Below, in pieces: positions 16,281-24,432 of a stretch of DNA of 64,000 bases; position 1 is the stretch's first letter; every line of letters begins with the position of its first letter. Origin of the DNA: Bacillota bacterium (GTDB lineage: Bacteria > Bacillota > Sulfobacillia > JAJZYS01 > JAJYTV01); the NCBI GenBank assembly GCA_021793215.1, contig JAJYTE010000002.1, positions 1-64,000 of the forward strand, in the 5' to 3' direction. The notes beneath the pieces were generated by a model. The model saw nothing but the letters and a program-made list of their open reading frames with translations. It did no database searches and had not been told where the DNA came from. Both the position numbers and the translations under genes were made by a program.

Positions 16281-17393
16281 ATGAAGCTCTACGAGTATCT
16301 CGCGAAGGGACGGCTGAAGGAGCACGGGATCCCCGTGCCGCCTGGGCGCCTTTGCCATACGGCAGACGAGGTCGCCGAAGCGGTCAAGGAGATCAGTCCT
16401 GCGGCGGTCAAGGCCCAGGTGCTGGTCGGGGGGCGGGGCAAGGCGGGCGGCATCAAGTTCGCCGAGACCGCGGAAGAGGGCCGCAAGGTCGCGTCGGAGA
16501 TCCTCGGGATGAACCTGAAGGGCTACATCGTCGAGCAGGTCTACGTCGAGGGGAAGATCGACGTGGAACGCGAGTTCTACGTGTCCGCGACGGTCGACCG
16601 CAACGAGCGCAGGCCCCTCATCATGGCGTCCGCCCACGGCGGCGTCGAGATCGAGGACGTCGAGGACAAGTACATCGTGCGCCGGCACGTGGACGAGGCC
16701 TTCGGCATGTCGTCCTACCTCGCGCGCGATATCGCTGCCGAGATGGGCCTCAGCGGCGACATCAAGGAGCAGGTCGCCCAGATCATCCAGAAGCTCTACG
16801 AGGTCTTCCGCGCGGAGGACGCGGAACTCGTCGAGATCAACCCGCTCGTCGTCTCACAGGGCAAGGTGATCGCCGCGGACGCTCGCCTGAACATCGACGA
16901 CGCCGCGCTCTTCCGCCACAAGGGGCTTCCCGAGGTTGCGGAGGGGACAGAGCTCGAGCAGCGTGTGAAGGAGATCGGCCTTGCGTTCGTCCAGCTCGAC
17001 GGCGACATCGCCGTGATGGCCAACGGGGCCGGTATGGCGATGGCGACGCTGGACGCGCTGCAGCACTTCGGCGGGCGTCCGGCGAACTTCCTCGACGCGG
17101 GCGGCGGCGCATCGGTCGAGCCGACCGCGCAGGCGATGGGCGTGCTCGTGGGCATGAAGCCGAAGGCGATCTTCGTCAACATCTTCGGCGGGATCACGCG
17201 CTGCGACGACGTGGCGAACGCGATCGTCCAGGTCAAACGTTCAACAGGCATCCCCGTCCCGCTGGTGGTCCGGCTCGTCGGCACGAACGAGCAGGAGGGC
17301 GTCGACATTCTGCGCCGTGAAGGCATCGACGCGTTCCGCGAGATGAGCGAGGCGGCGCAGAGGGCCGTCGCTGTCGCCGGGGAGGGACGCTGA
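16281..17393 (+). CDS. sucC: Succinyl-CoA ligase beta subunit
   Basis: ATP-grasp subunit that binds nucleotide and succinate. The 370-residue protein has the N-terminal YLAKGRLKEHGIPVP typical of the family, the VGGRGKAGGIKFAET glycine-rich loop, the metal-binding EINPLV, and the C-terminal GGITRCDDVANAI power-helix region. The start at 16281 follows a GGGGAGAGG site. sucD starts one base after the stop. Confidence 0.95.
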   Translation: MKLYEYLAKGRLKEHGIPVPPGRLCHTADEVAEAVKEISPAAVKAQVLVGGRGKAGGIKFAETAEEGRKVASEILGMNLKGYIVEQVYVEGKIDVEREFYVSATVDRNERRPLIMASAHGGVEIEDVEDKYIVRRHVDEAFGMSSYLARDIAAEMGLSGDIKEQVAQIIQKLYEVFRAEDAELVEINPLVVSQGKVIAADARLNIDDAALFRHKGLPEVAEGTELEQRVKEIGLAFVQLDGDIAVMANGAGMAMATLDALQHFGGRPANFLDAGGGASVEPTAQAMGVLVGMKPKAIFVNIFGGITRCDDVANAIVQVKRSTGIPVPLVVRLVGTNEQEGVDILRREGIDAFREMSEAAQRAVAVAGEGR

Positions 17394-17394
17394 C

Positions 17395-18261
17395 ATGGCG
17401 ATCATCATCGGGGACGAGACGCGTGTCGTCGTCCAGGGAATGACGGGCAACCAGGGCAGCTTCCACACCGGTCAGATGCTCGCGTACGGCACGAAGGTCG
17501 TCGCCGGCACGTCGCCGAGCAAGGCGGGGCAGGAGCACCAGGGCCTGCCGGTCTTCGCCTCGGTGCGCGAGGCGGTGCAGGAGCGCGGTGCGAACGCATC
17601 GATCATCTTCGTGCCTGCGGCTGGCGCGAAGGACGCGGCGTTCGAGGCGCTCGACGCCGGCTGCAAGGTCGTCGTGATGATCCCCGAGCACGTGCCGGTG
17701 CAGGACTCGATCCTGATCGTCGAGTACGCCCGATTCAAGGGAGCCGTATTGATCGGCCCGAACACGTTCGGGCTCATCTCTCCAGGAAAGTCGAAGATGG
17801 GCATCATGCCGAACCACATCTACAAGCCGGGCCCGGTCGGGCTGGTGGCGCGCTCCGGAACGCTCTCCTACGAGATCGCGGCCGCGCTCTCGGACGCGGG
17901 ACTCGGCCAGACGACGGCCGTCGGGATGGGCGGGGACCCGGTGGTGGGGCAGGTCTTCAACGACGTGCTGCACCTTTTTGAGCGCGATGCCGAGACGAAG
18001 GCCTGCGTCCTCGTGGGCGAGATCGGCGGCAGCGCCGAGGAGGAGGCGGCCGAGTTCATCAAGACCATGACCAAGCCGGTCGTCGCCTACCTTGCTGGAC
18101 GCGCGGCTCCCGCAGGCAAGCGGATGGGCCACGCGGGCGCGATCATCGAACGCGGCCGCGGCACGCTCGAGAGCAAGCGACTGGCGCTCGAGGCCGCCGG
18201 AGCGACCGTCGTCGAGATGCCTTGGGAGGTCGCCCCCGCAGTCAAGAAGCTGCTGGGCTGA
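17395..18261 (+). CDS. sucD: Succinyl-CoA ligase alpha subunit
   Basis: CoA-binding subunit carrying the phosphohistidine. Residues 1-40 include VQGMTGNQGSFHTGQM, the CoA site is GTSPSKAGQEH, PNTFGLISPG is conserved, and the active-site His is in RMGHAGAII near residue 245. The length of 288 residues is normal. It completes the TCA run; a strong hairpin follows at once. Confidence 0.95.
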   Translation: MAIIIGDETRVVVQGMTGNQGSFHTGQMLAYGTKVVAGTSPSKAGQEHQGLPVFASVREAVQERGANASIIFVPAAGAKDAAFEALDAGCKVVVMIPEHVPVQDSILIVEYARFKGAVLIGPNTFGLISPGKSKMGIMPNHIYKPGPVGLVARSGTLSYEIAAALSDAGLGQTTAVGMGGDPVVGQVFNDVLHLFERDAETKACVLVGEIGGSAEEEAAEFIKTMTKPVVAYLAGRAAPAGKRMGHAGAIIERGRGTLESKRLALEAAGATVVEMPWEVAPAVKKLLG

Positions 18262-18268
18262 CGCAGTG

Positions 18269-18303
18269 GGGAGGGAGGACCGCCATGCGCGGTCCTCCCT
18301 CCC
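18269..18303. terminator. Bidirectional hairpin between sucD and a minus-strand gene
   Basis: Fifteen-bp perfect stem (18269-18283 with 18289-18303), loop CATGC. It lies between two convergent genes and can serve both directions; T tracts are short. Confidence 0.65.
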
Positions 18304-18309
18304 TTCGCG

Positions 18310-18648
18310 TCACTTCTTCGACGACTTGGGCGCGTGGGGTACCGAGCGCGGGATGGACTCGAGCCAGCGGTTTAGGAAGCGGCCGCCCTGGCCGATGATC
18401 AGGCCCGTGATCACGCTGCCCACGAGCGGCGGGTTCAGTACGAGGCCGAGGTCGGCGAGCAGGTCTGCGCCGCTTGAGACCGCCAGGGCGAGGCCGGCGC
18501 CGGTCGAGAGCCACTCGCGCAGCGACAACCGGAGATCGTTGCTGAGGTGTGCCCCCCGCGGCACCAGACGCTCCCCGATCTCCGCGACCGTCTGGGCGAC
18601 ATATGCTGAGAGGCCGTAGCGTACGAGGCTTGCCAGCACTTCTTCCAT
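18310..18648 (-). CDS. Small hypothetical membrane protein
   Basis: 112-residue protein of unknown function. It starts MEEVLASLVRYG with GGAGAGG about seven bases before the ATG. There are two hydrophobic, glycine-rich segments (TGAGLALAVSSGADLLADLGLVL and PPLVGSVITGLIIGQGG) separated by a short turn, and a basic Lys/Arg-rich end KSSKK. The two-helix layout is holin-like, but no phage genes are nearby, so this is only a structural comparison. It is convergent with sucD and divergent from sdhC. Confidence 0.6.
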   Translation of the reverse strand: MEEVLASLVRYGLSAYVAQTVAEIGERLVPRGAHLSNDLRLSLREWLSTGAGLALAVSSGADLLADLGLVLNPPLVGSVITGLIIGQGGRFLNRWLESIPRSVPHAPKSSKK

Positions 18649-18742
18649 GCGCGCACCTCTCCAATGAACCTCCGTCGTAGACTCGTTATGTAGTACGTTG
18701 CGGCACTGCGTAGGGTTCCTGGCCGGGACATGCCGAATGGTC

Positions 18743-18757
18743 CTGGACGATGTCCAG
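18743..18757. promoter_or_regulatory. Inverted repeat CTGGAC-N3-GTCCAG
   Basis: Six-bp perfect arms with a three-base spacer, 30 bases upstream of the sdh -10 box, in the 268-bp divergent region. A candidate operator; no regulator can be assigned. Confidence 0.35.
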
Positions 18758-18786
18758 ATGGCCATGCCAATGGACGGAACCTGCGC

Positions 18787-18792
18787 TATACT
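18787..18792 (+). promoter_or_regulatory. -10 box of the sdhCAB operon
   Basis: TATACT flanked by two direct copies of GGAACCTG (18776-18783 and 18793-18800). No good -35 hexamer. The leader to sdhC is about 118 nt. Confidence 0.5.
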
Positions 18793-18916
18793 GGAACCTG
18801 TGGGTTAGACGCACGCGTCGACTCAGCGCGCCCCTCGGGCAATGCTGGGTCGAGCGTCGCGCTGTACGACACCCGGCGCCGGACGCGTCGGAGCTTTCCT
18901 GGCGAGGAGGACGGTC

Positions 18917-19654
18917 GTGGCACAACCTGCACAAGCGGTACATGGCGGCAAGACGGGATCGGCCTGGTGGGTGGAACCGTATCTGACGGTACTTGCGCTA
19001 GGACTCTTCGGCCTCTACTCGATCTGGCTGGTCTTCTTCCAGCACACGGGCCAGTTCCACAACTACCTGTCGCCCTTCTTCTCTCCGACACAGTCGTGGG
19101 GGATCAAGGTGCTTCCGGCGTTGTGGGTCCTGTGGGTGCCGTTGCTGTTCCGGGCTACCTGCTACTACTACCGCAAGGAGATCTACCGCGGCTTCTTCCA
19201 TGATCCGATGGCCTGCGGCATCCCCGAGTCGCGCCGCAAGTTCTACTTCGGTGAGACGCGCTTCCCGTTCATCTGGACCAACCTGCACCGCTGGTTCTGG
19301 TACCTAGCGCTCGTGGTGCTCGTCTTCCTGTGGATCGACGCGATCCGGGCCTTCATCTTCCCGAACGGCTTCGGCGTGGGCCTCGGCTCGATCATCATGC
19401 TCGTGAACGTCGTGCTGCTGACGCTCTACTCGCTGTCGTGCCACGCCTTCCGCCACCTGGTCGGCGGCGGATCGACGAGGTTCTCCTGCGCGGATGGATC
19501 TCCCACGACGCGATACAAGCTGTGGCGCACCGTGTCGGACCTGAACCAGCGCCACGGGCTGTTCGCCTGGATCTCCATGTTCTCCGTCTGGTTCACGGAC
19601 GTCTACATCCGCATGCTGATCTACGGCGTAATCCACCCTGTGAGGTTTTTCTGA
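18917..19654 (+). CDS. sdhC: Succinate dehydrogenase membrane anchor subunit
   Basis: Single large membrane subunit with about five helices, 245 residues, resembling actinobacterial SDH anchors with FHNYLSPFFSPTQ, CYYYRKEIYRGFF and GETRFPFIWTNLHRWFWY. Conserved His residues in NLHRWF and LSCHAFRHL are candidate heme-b ligands, and its electron acceptor would be menaquinone. GTG start at 18917 follows GAGGAGG at 18904-18910; the frame is open upstream to 18842. It overlaps sdhA by one base (TGATG). Confidence 0.88.
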   Translation: MAQPAQAVHGGKTGSAWWVEPYLTVLALGLFGLYSIWLVFFQHTGQFHNYLSPFFSPTQSWGIKVLPALWVLWVPLLFRATCYYYRKEIYRGFFHDPMACGIPESRRKFYFGETRFPFIWTNLHRWFWYLALVVLVFLWIDAIRAFIFPNGFGVGLGSIIMLVNVVLLTLYSLSCHAFRHLVGGGSTRFSCADGSPTTRYKLWRTVSDLNQRHGLFAWISMFSVWFTDVYIRMLIYGVIHPVRFF

Positions 19655-21408
19655 TGAGCGAGAACATCGAGAGTCACTCGTACGACATTCTGATCATTGG
19701 ATCGGGGGGCGCCGGGCTCCGCGCCGCGATCGCAGCGGCGGAAGGCGGCGCGAAGGTCGCGGTGTTGGGCAAGTCCCTCTTGGGCAAGGCGCACACCGTG
19801 ATGGCGGAGGGCGGCGTTGCGGCGTCTTTGGGCAACGTCGATCCCGACGACGGCTGGGAGACGCACTTCTACGACACGATGCGCTCGGGCCACTTCATCA
19901 ACAACTACAAGACGGCCGAGGTCTTCTCCAAGGAGGCCCCGCAGCGCGTCCTGGAGCTCGAGCAATGGGGCGCCGTGTTCGACCGCACGCCGGAGGGCAA
20001 GATCATGCAGCGCCCGTTCGGCGCGCACACCTTCCGCCGCCTGGCCCACGTCGGTGACCGCACCGGCATGGAGCTGATCCGCACGCTTGAGCAGAAGATC
20101 CTGACGACGAACGTCGACGTGTTCCAGGAGATCACGGCGACCAAGCTGTTCCTCGACAACGGTCGCATCGCGGGCGCCGTGGCCTACTACCGCGAGGACG
20201 GACGATTCGCCCTCTTCGCCGCCAAGGCCGTCGTGATCGCGACGGGTGGTTGGGGCAAGCTCTTCAAGGTCACCTCGAACTCGTGGGAGAGCACGGGCGA
20301 CGGGGCGGCGCTGGCCTTCCGGGCGGGCGCAGAGCTCATCGACATGGAGATGGTCCAGTTCCACCCGACCGGCATGGTCTGGCCGCCCGGTGTGCGCGGC
20401 ATCCTCGTCACCGAGGGCGTGCGCGGCGAGGGCGGACTCCTGCGCAACTCCGAGGGCGAGCGCTTCATGGAGAAGTACGACCCCCAACGCATGGAACTCT
20501 CCTCGCGCGACGTCGTGGCGCGCGGCATCTACAAGGAGGCGCAGGCGGGCCGCGGCACGCCGCACGGCGGTGCCTGGCTCGACATCACCCACCGGGGCCC
20601 CGAGTACATCAAGCGCAAGCTGCCCGGCATGTACCAGCAGTTCATGGCGCTTGCGGACGTAGACATCACGAAGACCCCGTTCGAAGTCGGTCCGACCATC
20701 CACTACACGATGGGCGGGCTGAAGGTCGACGCCTACTCCTGCGCGACGAACGTCCCCGGCCTCTTCGCCGCCGGGGAATGCGCGGCCGGACTGCACGGAG
20801 CGAACCGTCTGGGTGGCAACTCCCTCAGTGACATCCTGGTCTTCGGCAAACGCGCCGGCGACGGCGCCTTGGAGTTCATCCAGGGCAACGAGGGCATGCC
20901 GCGCATCGACGAGGGCGAGGTGCAGGCAGAGATCCAGCGGGTGCTCGCTCCGGTCGGCAAGGAGGACGGGGAGAACCCGTACGCGATCCACGAGCGGCTG
21001 CAGGAGATCATGGCGGACCACGCCGGCATCTCGCGCACCGGTTCCGATCTCGAGAAGGGTCTCGAACTGATCCTCGAGTTGAAGGAGCGCTCGCGCAACA
21101 TGGTTGCGCCGGGTTCGCGTGCCTTCAACCCGGGCTGGCACACCGTGCAGGACGTGAGCAACATGATCACGCTGTCCGAGGCAATCGTGCGCGGAGCGAT
21201 CGAGCGCAAGGAGAGCCGCGGTGCCCAGTGGCGCCTCGACTTCCCCGATGAGCTCGAGGAGTTCGGCAAGGTCAACTTCGTCCACAAGCTCGAGGACGGA
21301 GAGGTCAAAACCTACACGAGCCCCGTGCCCGAGATGCCGAAGGAGCTCCAGGAGCTCTTCGAGCTCGGCGCAGCCCCGGGCGTCGCGAAGTCCGGTAAGA
21401 AGGAGTAG
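19654..21408 (+). CDS. sdhA: Succinate dehydrogenase flavoprotein subunit
   Basis: FAD subunit oxidising succinate to fumarate. The 584-residue protein has the dinucleotide motif IIGSGGAGLRAAI, the covalent FAD His in GKAHTVMAEGG, FHPTGM, the catalytic Arg region SSRDVVARGIY, and HYTMGGLKVD followed by ANRLGGNSL. ATG at 19654 overlaps the sdhC stop. sdhB follows. A complex with sdhC and sdhB feeds electrons to menaquinone and then to the bc complex encoded at 5.2-7.2 kb. Confidence 0.96.
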   Translation: MSENIESHSYDILIIGSGGAGLRAAIAAAEGGAKVAVLGKSLLGKAHTVMAEGGVAASLGNVDPDDGWETHFYDTMRSGHFINNYKTAEVFSKEAPQRVLELEQWGAVFDRTPEGKIMQRPFGAHTFRRLAHVGDRTGMELIRTLEQKILTTNVDVFQEITATKLFLDNGRIAGAVAYYREDGRFALFAAKAVVIATGGWGKLFKVTSNSWESTGDGAALAFRAGAELIDMEMVQFHPTGMVWPPGVRGILVTEGVRGEGGLLRNSEGERFMEKYDPQRMELSSRDVVARGIYKEAQAGRGTPHGGAWLDITHRGPEYIKRKLPGMYQQFMALADVDITKTPFEVGPTIHYTMGGLKVDAYSCATNVPGLFAAGECAAGLHGANRLGGNSLSDILVFGKRAGDGALEFIQGNEGMPRIDEGEVQAEIQRVLAPVGKEDGENPYAIHERLQEIMADHAGISRTGSDLEKGLELILELKERSRNMVAPGSRAFNPGWHTVQDVSNMITLSEAIVRGAIERKESRGAQWRLDFPDELEEFGKVNFVHKLEDGEVKTYTSPVPEMPKELQELFELGAAPGVAKSGKKE

Positions 21409-21413
21409 TGCCA

Positions 21414-22142
21414 ATGGCTGAAGAGATCACCCTCAGCGTCTTCCGCGGCGACCGCAGCGGCGGTCGCGAGCAGGAGTACAAGATTCCTGCGATGACGGGA
21501 ATGGTCGTGCTCGACGCGTTGCACTACATCCAGGCGCACCAGGCGCCGGATCTCGCCGTGCGCTGGAACTGCAAGGCTGCGCACTGCGGATCGTGCAGCG
21601 CGGAGATCAACGGATCGGCGAAGCTGCTATGCAAGACGCGCGTGGACGACTACGAGAACGAGGTCATCCACGTCCGTCCGATGCACACGTTCCCGGTGAT
21701 CAAGGACCTCGTGACGGACGTTTCGTGGAACTACGAGAAGCTGCGCCAGATCCCCGCGTTCCAGCCGGCGATCAACGCGCCGTTCACGCTGCAGCAGCGC
21801 GACGTCGATCGCCTCCAGGAGTTCCGCAGGTGCATCGAATGCTTCCTTTGCCAGAACATCTGCCACGTGCTGCGCGACCACGACGCGAAGGACGCCTACT
21901 GGGGTCCGCGCATGATGATCCGCATCTCCGAACTCCAGATGCACCCCTTGGACACCGCGGACCGCCTTGACCTCCTGAAGGGTGCGGCCGGCATCGGCTA
22001 CTGCAACATCACGAAGTGCTGCACGGTCGTGTGCCCGCAGGGGATCAACATCACCGAGAACGGCATCATCCCGATGAAGGAGAGCGTCGCGGACAAGTAC
22101 TTCGACCCGCTCGGCGGGCTCGTACGCAAGATGCACAAGTAG
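21414..22142 (+). CDS. sdhB: Succinate dehydrogenase iron-sulfur subunit
   Basis: Carries three Fe-S clusters between FAD and quinone. The 2Fe-2S ligands are in CKAAHCGSCSAE plus a later Cys (LLCKTR), the 4Fe-4S ligands in CIECFLCQNICH and the 3Fe-4S ligands in CNITKCCTVVCPQG. ATG at 21414 is preferred over GTG at 21408 because AAGGAG at about 21400 is eight bases away. The length of 242 residues is normal. A perfect hairpin after the gene closes the sdh operon. Confidence 0.95.
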   Translation: MAEEITLSVFRGDRSGGREQEYKIPAMTGMVVLDALHYIQAHQAPDLAVRWNCKAAHCGSCSAEINGSAKLLCKTRVDDYENEVIHVRPMHTFPVIKDLVTDVSWNYEKLRQIPAFQPAINAPFTLQQRDVDRLQEFRRCIECFLCQNICHVLRDHDAKDAYWGPRMMIRISELQMHPLDTADRLDLLKGAAGIGYCNITKCCTVVCPQGINITENGIIPMKESVADKYFDPLGGLVRKMHK

Positions 22143-22154
22143 AGTTCGCTCCTC

Positions 22155-22188
22155 GTGCGGCCCCGGGGCAAAAGCCCCGGGGCCGCAC
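22155..22188. terminator. Terminator hairpin of the sdh operon
   Basis: Fifteen-bp perfect stem (22155-22169 with 22174-22188), loop AAAA, only weak T content after it. Confidence 0.65.
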
Positions 22189-22239
22189 TGCGCATCTTGC
22201 GGCACCGCCATGTGGCATCGCGCCCTTCGCGCATTCAGG

Positions 22240-22245
22240 TATAAT
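22240..22245 (+). promoter_or_regulatory. -10 box (TATAAT) of the ferredoxin reductase gene
   Basis: TATAAT preceded by AGG; no clear -35. A start near 22252 gives a leader of about 24 nt ahead of the GGAGAGGGG ribosome site. Confidence 0.55.
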
Positions 22246-22275
22246 GGGGCCGTCATTATGGAGAGGGGTCATCGA

Positions 22276-23253
22276 TTGCCTAGCGTGGACGACGTCACGA
22301 TCATCGGGGGCGGCCCTGTCGGCCTCTTCGGCCTGTACCACGCGCACCTGCGCCAACTCAACGCGCGCCTGATCGACAGCCTTCCGGAGCTGGGCGGCCA
22401 GGTGATGGCGCTCTACCCCGAGAAGGCCATCTTCGATGTCGGGGGCTTTCCCAAGGTGACCGGGCGCGAACTCGTCGAGCTTCTGGCCGAGCAGTCGATC
22501 AAGGAGAACGCCACGGTCTGCCTCGGTGAGAAGGTCACGGATCTCGTGCGCGAGGGAGAGCATTGGCGCCTCAGCACAAGCCAGGGTACTTACCTCACCC
22601 GCGCCGTCGTAATCGCGGCGGGCCTTGGGGCCTTCAACCCGCGCAAGCTTGGGATACCCGGCGAAGCCGAACTGAGCGGTCGCGGGGTGCAGTACTTCGT
22701 CCGCACACTGCAGGCGCTCTACGGCAAGCGGGTGCTGGTCGTCGGCGGAGGAGACTCTGCCATCGACTGGGCGAACACGCTGATCCCGCACGCCGAGGTG
22801 CGGGTCGTGCACAACCTGCCGAAGTGGCAGGCTCATGAGGAGGCGGTGCGCCGGCTCTACCAGAGCGGCATCCCGATCGGACAGCCCTGGGAACTGCGCG
22901 AGATCCAGGGAGGCGACCGGGTGGAGGCCGCAGTGATCGGACCCGTCGGGTCCGACCGGAGCGAGACGGTGGCGGTCGACGAGATCCTGATCTGCATCGG
23001 CTTCTCCACCGACCTCGGCCCGATCAAGGGCTGGGGGCTGCCGATCCGCGCCGGCCAGATCCAGGTGGACTGGGGCATGAAGACGCCGCTCGACGGGGTG
23101 TTCGCGGCGGGCGACGTGGCGACGTATCCGGGGAAGACGAAGCTGATCGCCCTCGGTTTCGGCGAGGTGGGCATGGCGATCGACAGCGCGGTGCACTACC
23201 TCTTTCCGGAGCAGCGCATCACAACGAAGCACAGTTCGGATAGGGGGTTCTGA
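22276..23253 (+). CDS. Ferredoxin/flavodoxin--NADP+ reductase (thioredoxin-reductase-like type)
   Basis: FAD- and NADPH-binding reductase of the YumC type, which lacks the redox-active CxxC of thioredoxin reductase. FAD motif IIGGGPVGLFGLYHA, GGQVMALYPEKAIFDV, NADPH motif VVGGGDSAIDWA, and the ending FAAGDVATYPGKTKLIALGFGE are all present. TTG at 22276 is favoured: GGAGAGGGG at 22261-22269 lies six bases upstream and the motif starts right after; an upstream ATG at 22258 is the alternative. The product would exchange electrons between NADPH and ferredoxin or flavodoxin. Confidence 0.88.
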   Translation: MPSVDDVTIIGGGPVGLFGLYHAHLRQLNARLIDSLPELGGQVMALYPEKAIFDVGGFPKVTGRELVELLAEQSIKENATVCLGEKVTDLVREGEHWRLSTSQGTYLTRAVVIAAGLGAFNPRKLGIPGEAELSGRGVQYFVRTLQALYGKRVLVVGGGDSAIDWANTLIPHAEVRVVHNLPKWQAHEEAVRRLYQSGIPIGQPWELREIQGGDRVEAAVIGPVGSDRSETVAVDEILICIGFSTDLGPIKGWGLPIRAGQIQVDWGMKTPLDGVFAAGDVATYPGKTKLIALGFGEVGMAIDSAVHYLFPEQRITTKHSSDRGF

Positions 23254-23255
23254 GG

Positions 23256-23579
23256 ATGGCGGTAGCCGTTTCCACCACGTTCGAAGTTCCCGGCGGCGAG
23301 ATTGCGGAATCGCTCGGAACAGTCTTCGGCGTCGTGGTTCGCAGCCAAGGCCTCGGCGGTAACATCCTCGCGTCGCTCCGCAGCCTGGGCGGCGGCGAGA
23401 TCCACGAGTACACGCGTCTTCTCGAGGACACGCGTCGTCAGGCGATCGACCGCATGCTGCAGAACGCAGTGCAGATCGGAGCCGACGCCGTCGTCGGGAT
23501 GCGCTTCGACTCCTCGGAGATTGGGCAGACGATGACCGAGGTCGTCGCCTACGGTACTGCGGTCAAGCTGAAGCGCTGA
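23256..23579 (+). CDS. YbjQ/UPF0145 family protein
   Basis: 107-residue protein of the YbjQ (UPF0145) family, also called a putative heavy-metal-binding domain; the function is not established. It has the characteristic EVPGGEIAESLGTVFGVVVRS start, the middle LGGGEIHEYTRLLEDTR segment, and GADAVVGMRFDSSEIG. It starts two bases after the reductase stop, so the two are co-transcribed. Confidence 0.9.
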   Translation: MAVAVSTTFEVPGGEIAESLGTVFGVVVRSQGLGGNILASLRSLGGGEIHEYTRLLEDTRRQAIDRMLQNAVQIGADAVVGMRFDSSEIGQTMTEVVAYGTAVKLKR

Positions 23580-23604
23580 GATCGGGTCGGGAAGGGGTCG
23601 CGAC

Positions 23605-23889
23605 GTGCGCAATCGGTGGCTTCTCGGAATCGGCGCGGCGCTGATTGTCCTCGGGATCGTCCTGATGCTCTCGGCCGGTGGACTGCCGGCGATGTACCTC
23701 GCGTTCATCGGCGTGATACTGGTCGTCGCGGGACTACTCGTCGGCCCGCGCTACGCGAAGGAACTCACGGCGCCGCCGCAGGGCTACGAGGCGACCGGGG
23801 AAACGTTCATCGACCCGTCGTCGCAGCGGAAGGTCGAGGTGTTCCAGGATCCCAAAACCGGACATCGGGTCTACGTATCCAGAACCTGA
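23605..23889 (+). CDS. Small two-helix membrane protein of unknown function
   Basis: 94 residues starting with GTG at 23605, after a GGAAGGGG site. Two hydrophobic segments (LLGIGAALIVLGIVLMLSAG and MYLAFIGVILVVAGLLVG) form a hairpin, followed by about 40 soluble residues with VEVFQDPKTGHRVYVS. I do not recognise the family. It follows the YbjQ gene by 25 bp and ends just before a strong terminator. Confidence 0.65.
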   Translation: MRNRWLLGIGAALIVLGIVLMLSAGGLPAMYLAFIGVILVVAGLLVGPRYAKELTAPPQGYEATGETFIDPSSQRKVEVFQDPKTGHRVYVSRT

Positions 23890-23900
23890 CGCACGATTGG

Positions 23901-23939
23901 CGCGCCGCAGGAGCGGTTCCCCGCTCCTGCGGCGCGTTT
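23901..23939 (+). terminator. Strong terminator of the reductase-YbjQ operon
   Basis: Sixteen-bp perfect stem (23901-23916 with 23921-23936), loop TTCC, then TTTCCTGCTGTTT. Confidence 0.75.
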
Positions 23940-24432
23940 CCTGCTGTTTACGCCCTCCGGGTCCAATGGCCCTTGTGCCGTGGAGCGTGCAGCGGACCGG
24001 CGACTGCGAGGGAGGCGGCGTCCCATCGGGCTCGGAGCGGTCCGGAACGACGAATGCGATGCCCCTTTTAGACCATGTTCGATGCACGAGTGAAGAGAGT
24101 CACAAAGTAGGAGATTTCTGGCTAACGGTGAATTGTCTAGTCGCCTGGGGCATAGGGATCTGCCCTTCCTGCGACAGCGTTTGGCGCAGACCACCCTCGT
24201 GGAGGGCCGTCGCCGGCACCAGTCGGTTGCACACGCAGAAGGGAGGTACGAAGTTCGCCGGCCGCCCTCATGCGGGCGATCGCGCCATCGATAGCAGGCC
24301 GTGCGATCAAAGGACGCACGCTGCGTCCGGCACCAGGCATTGCGCGTTCTTGGTCGTCCCAGTGAACTCTTCGTACTCGGTATCTCATTGGACACAATGC
24401 AGACTCTCTCACGACAGAAGGAGGCTTCTTCC
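23940..24432. other. 493-bp gene-free region upstream of an acetate transporter gene
   Basis: No convincing coding sequence. The stretch holds several small hairpins, including GGACGCA-CGC-TGCGTCC near 24313-24329 and CGCCC-N6-GGGCG near 24262-24277, and is less GC-rich in its middle (24060-24140). No known riboswitch consensus is recognisable. It may be a long structured leader or a two-promoter regulatory region. Confidence 0.4.

Noticed and set aside
19621-21414. Long open frame antisense to sdhA
   Set aside because: GC-rich codon bias leaves long antisense frames open; sdhA on the plus strand has all catalytic motifs, and the antisense product has no recognisable family.
22276-23253. Thioredoxin reductase
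   Set aside because: The redox-active CxxC between the FAD and NADPH domains is absent; the pattern is that of ferredoxin-NADP reductase.
24060-24432. Cobalamin, SAM or glycine riboswitch before the acetate transporter
   Set aside because: No conserved B12-box, SAM-I or glycine motif could be placed; only generic hairpins remain.
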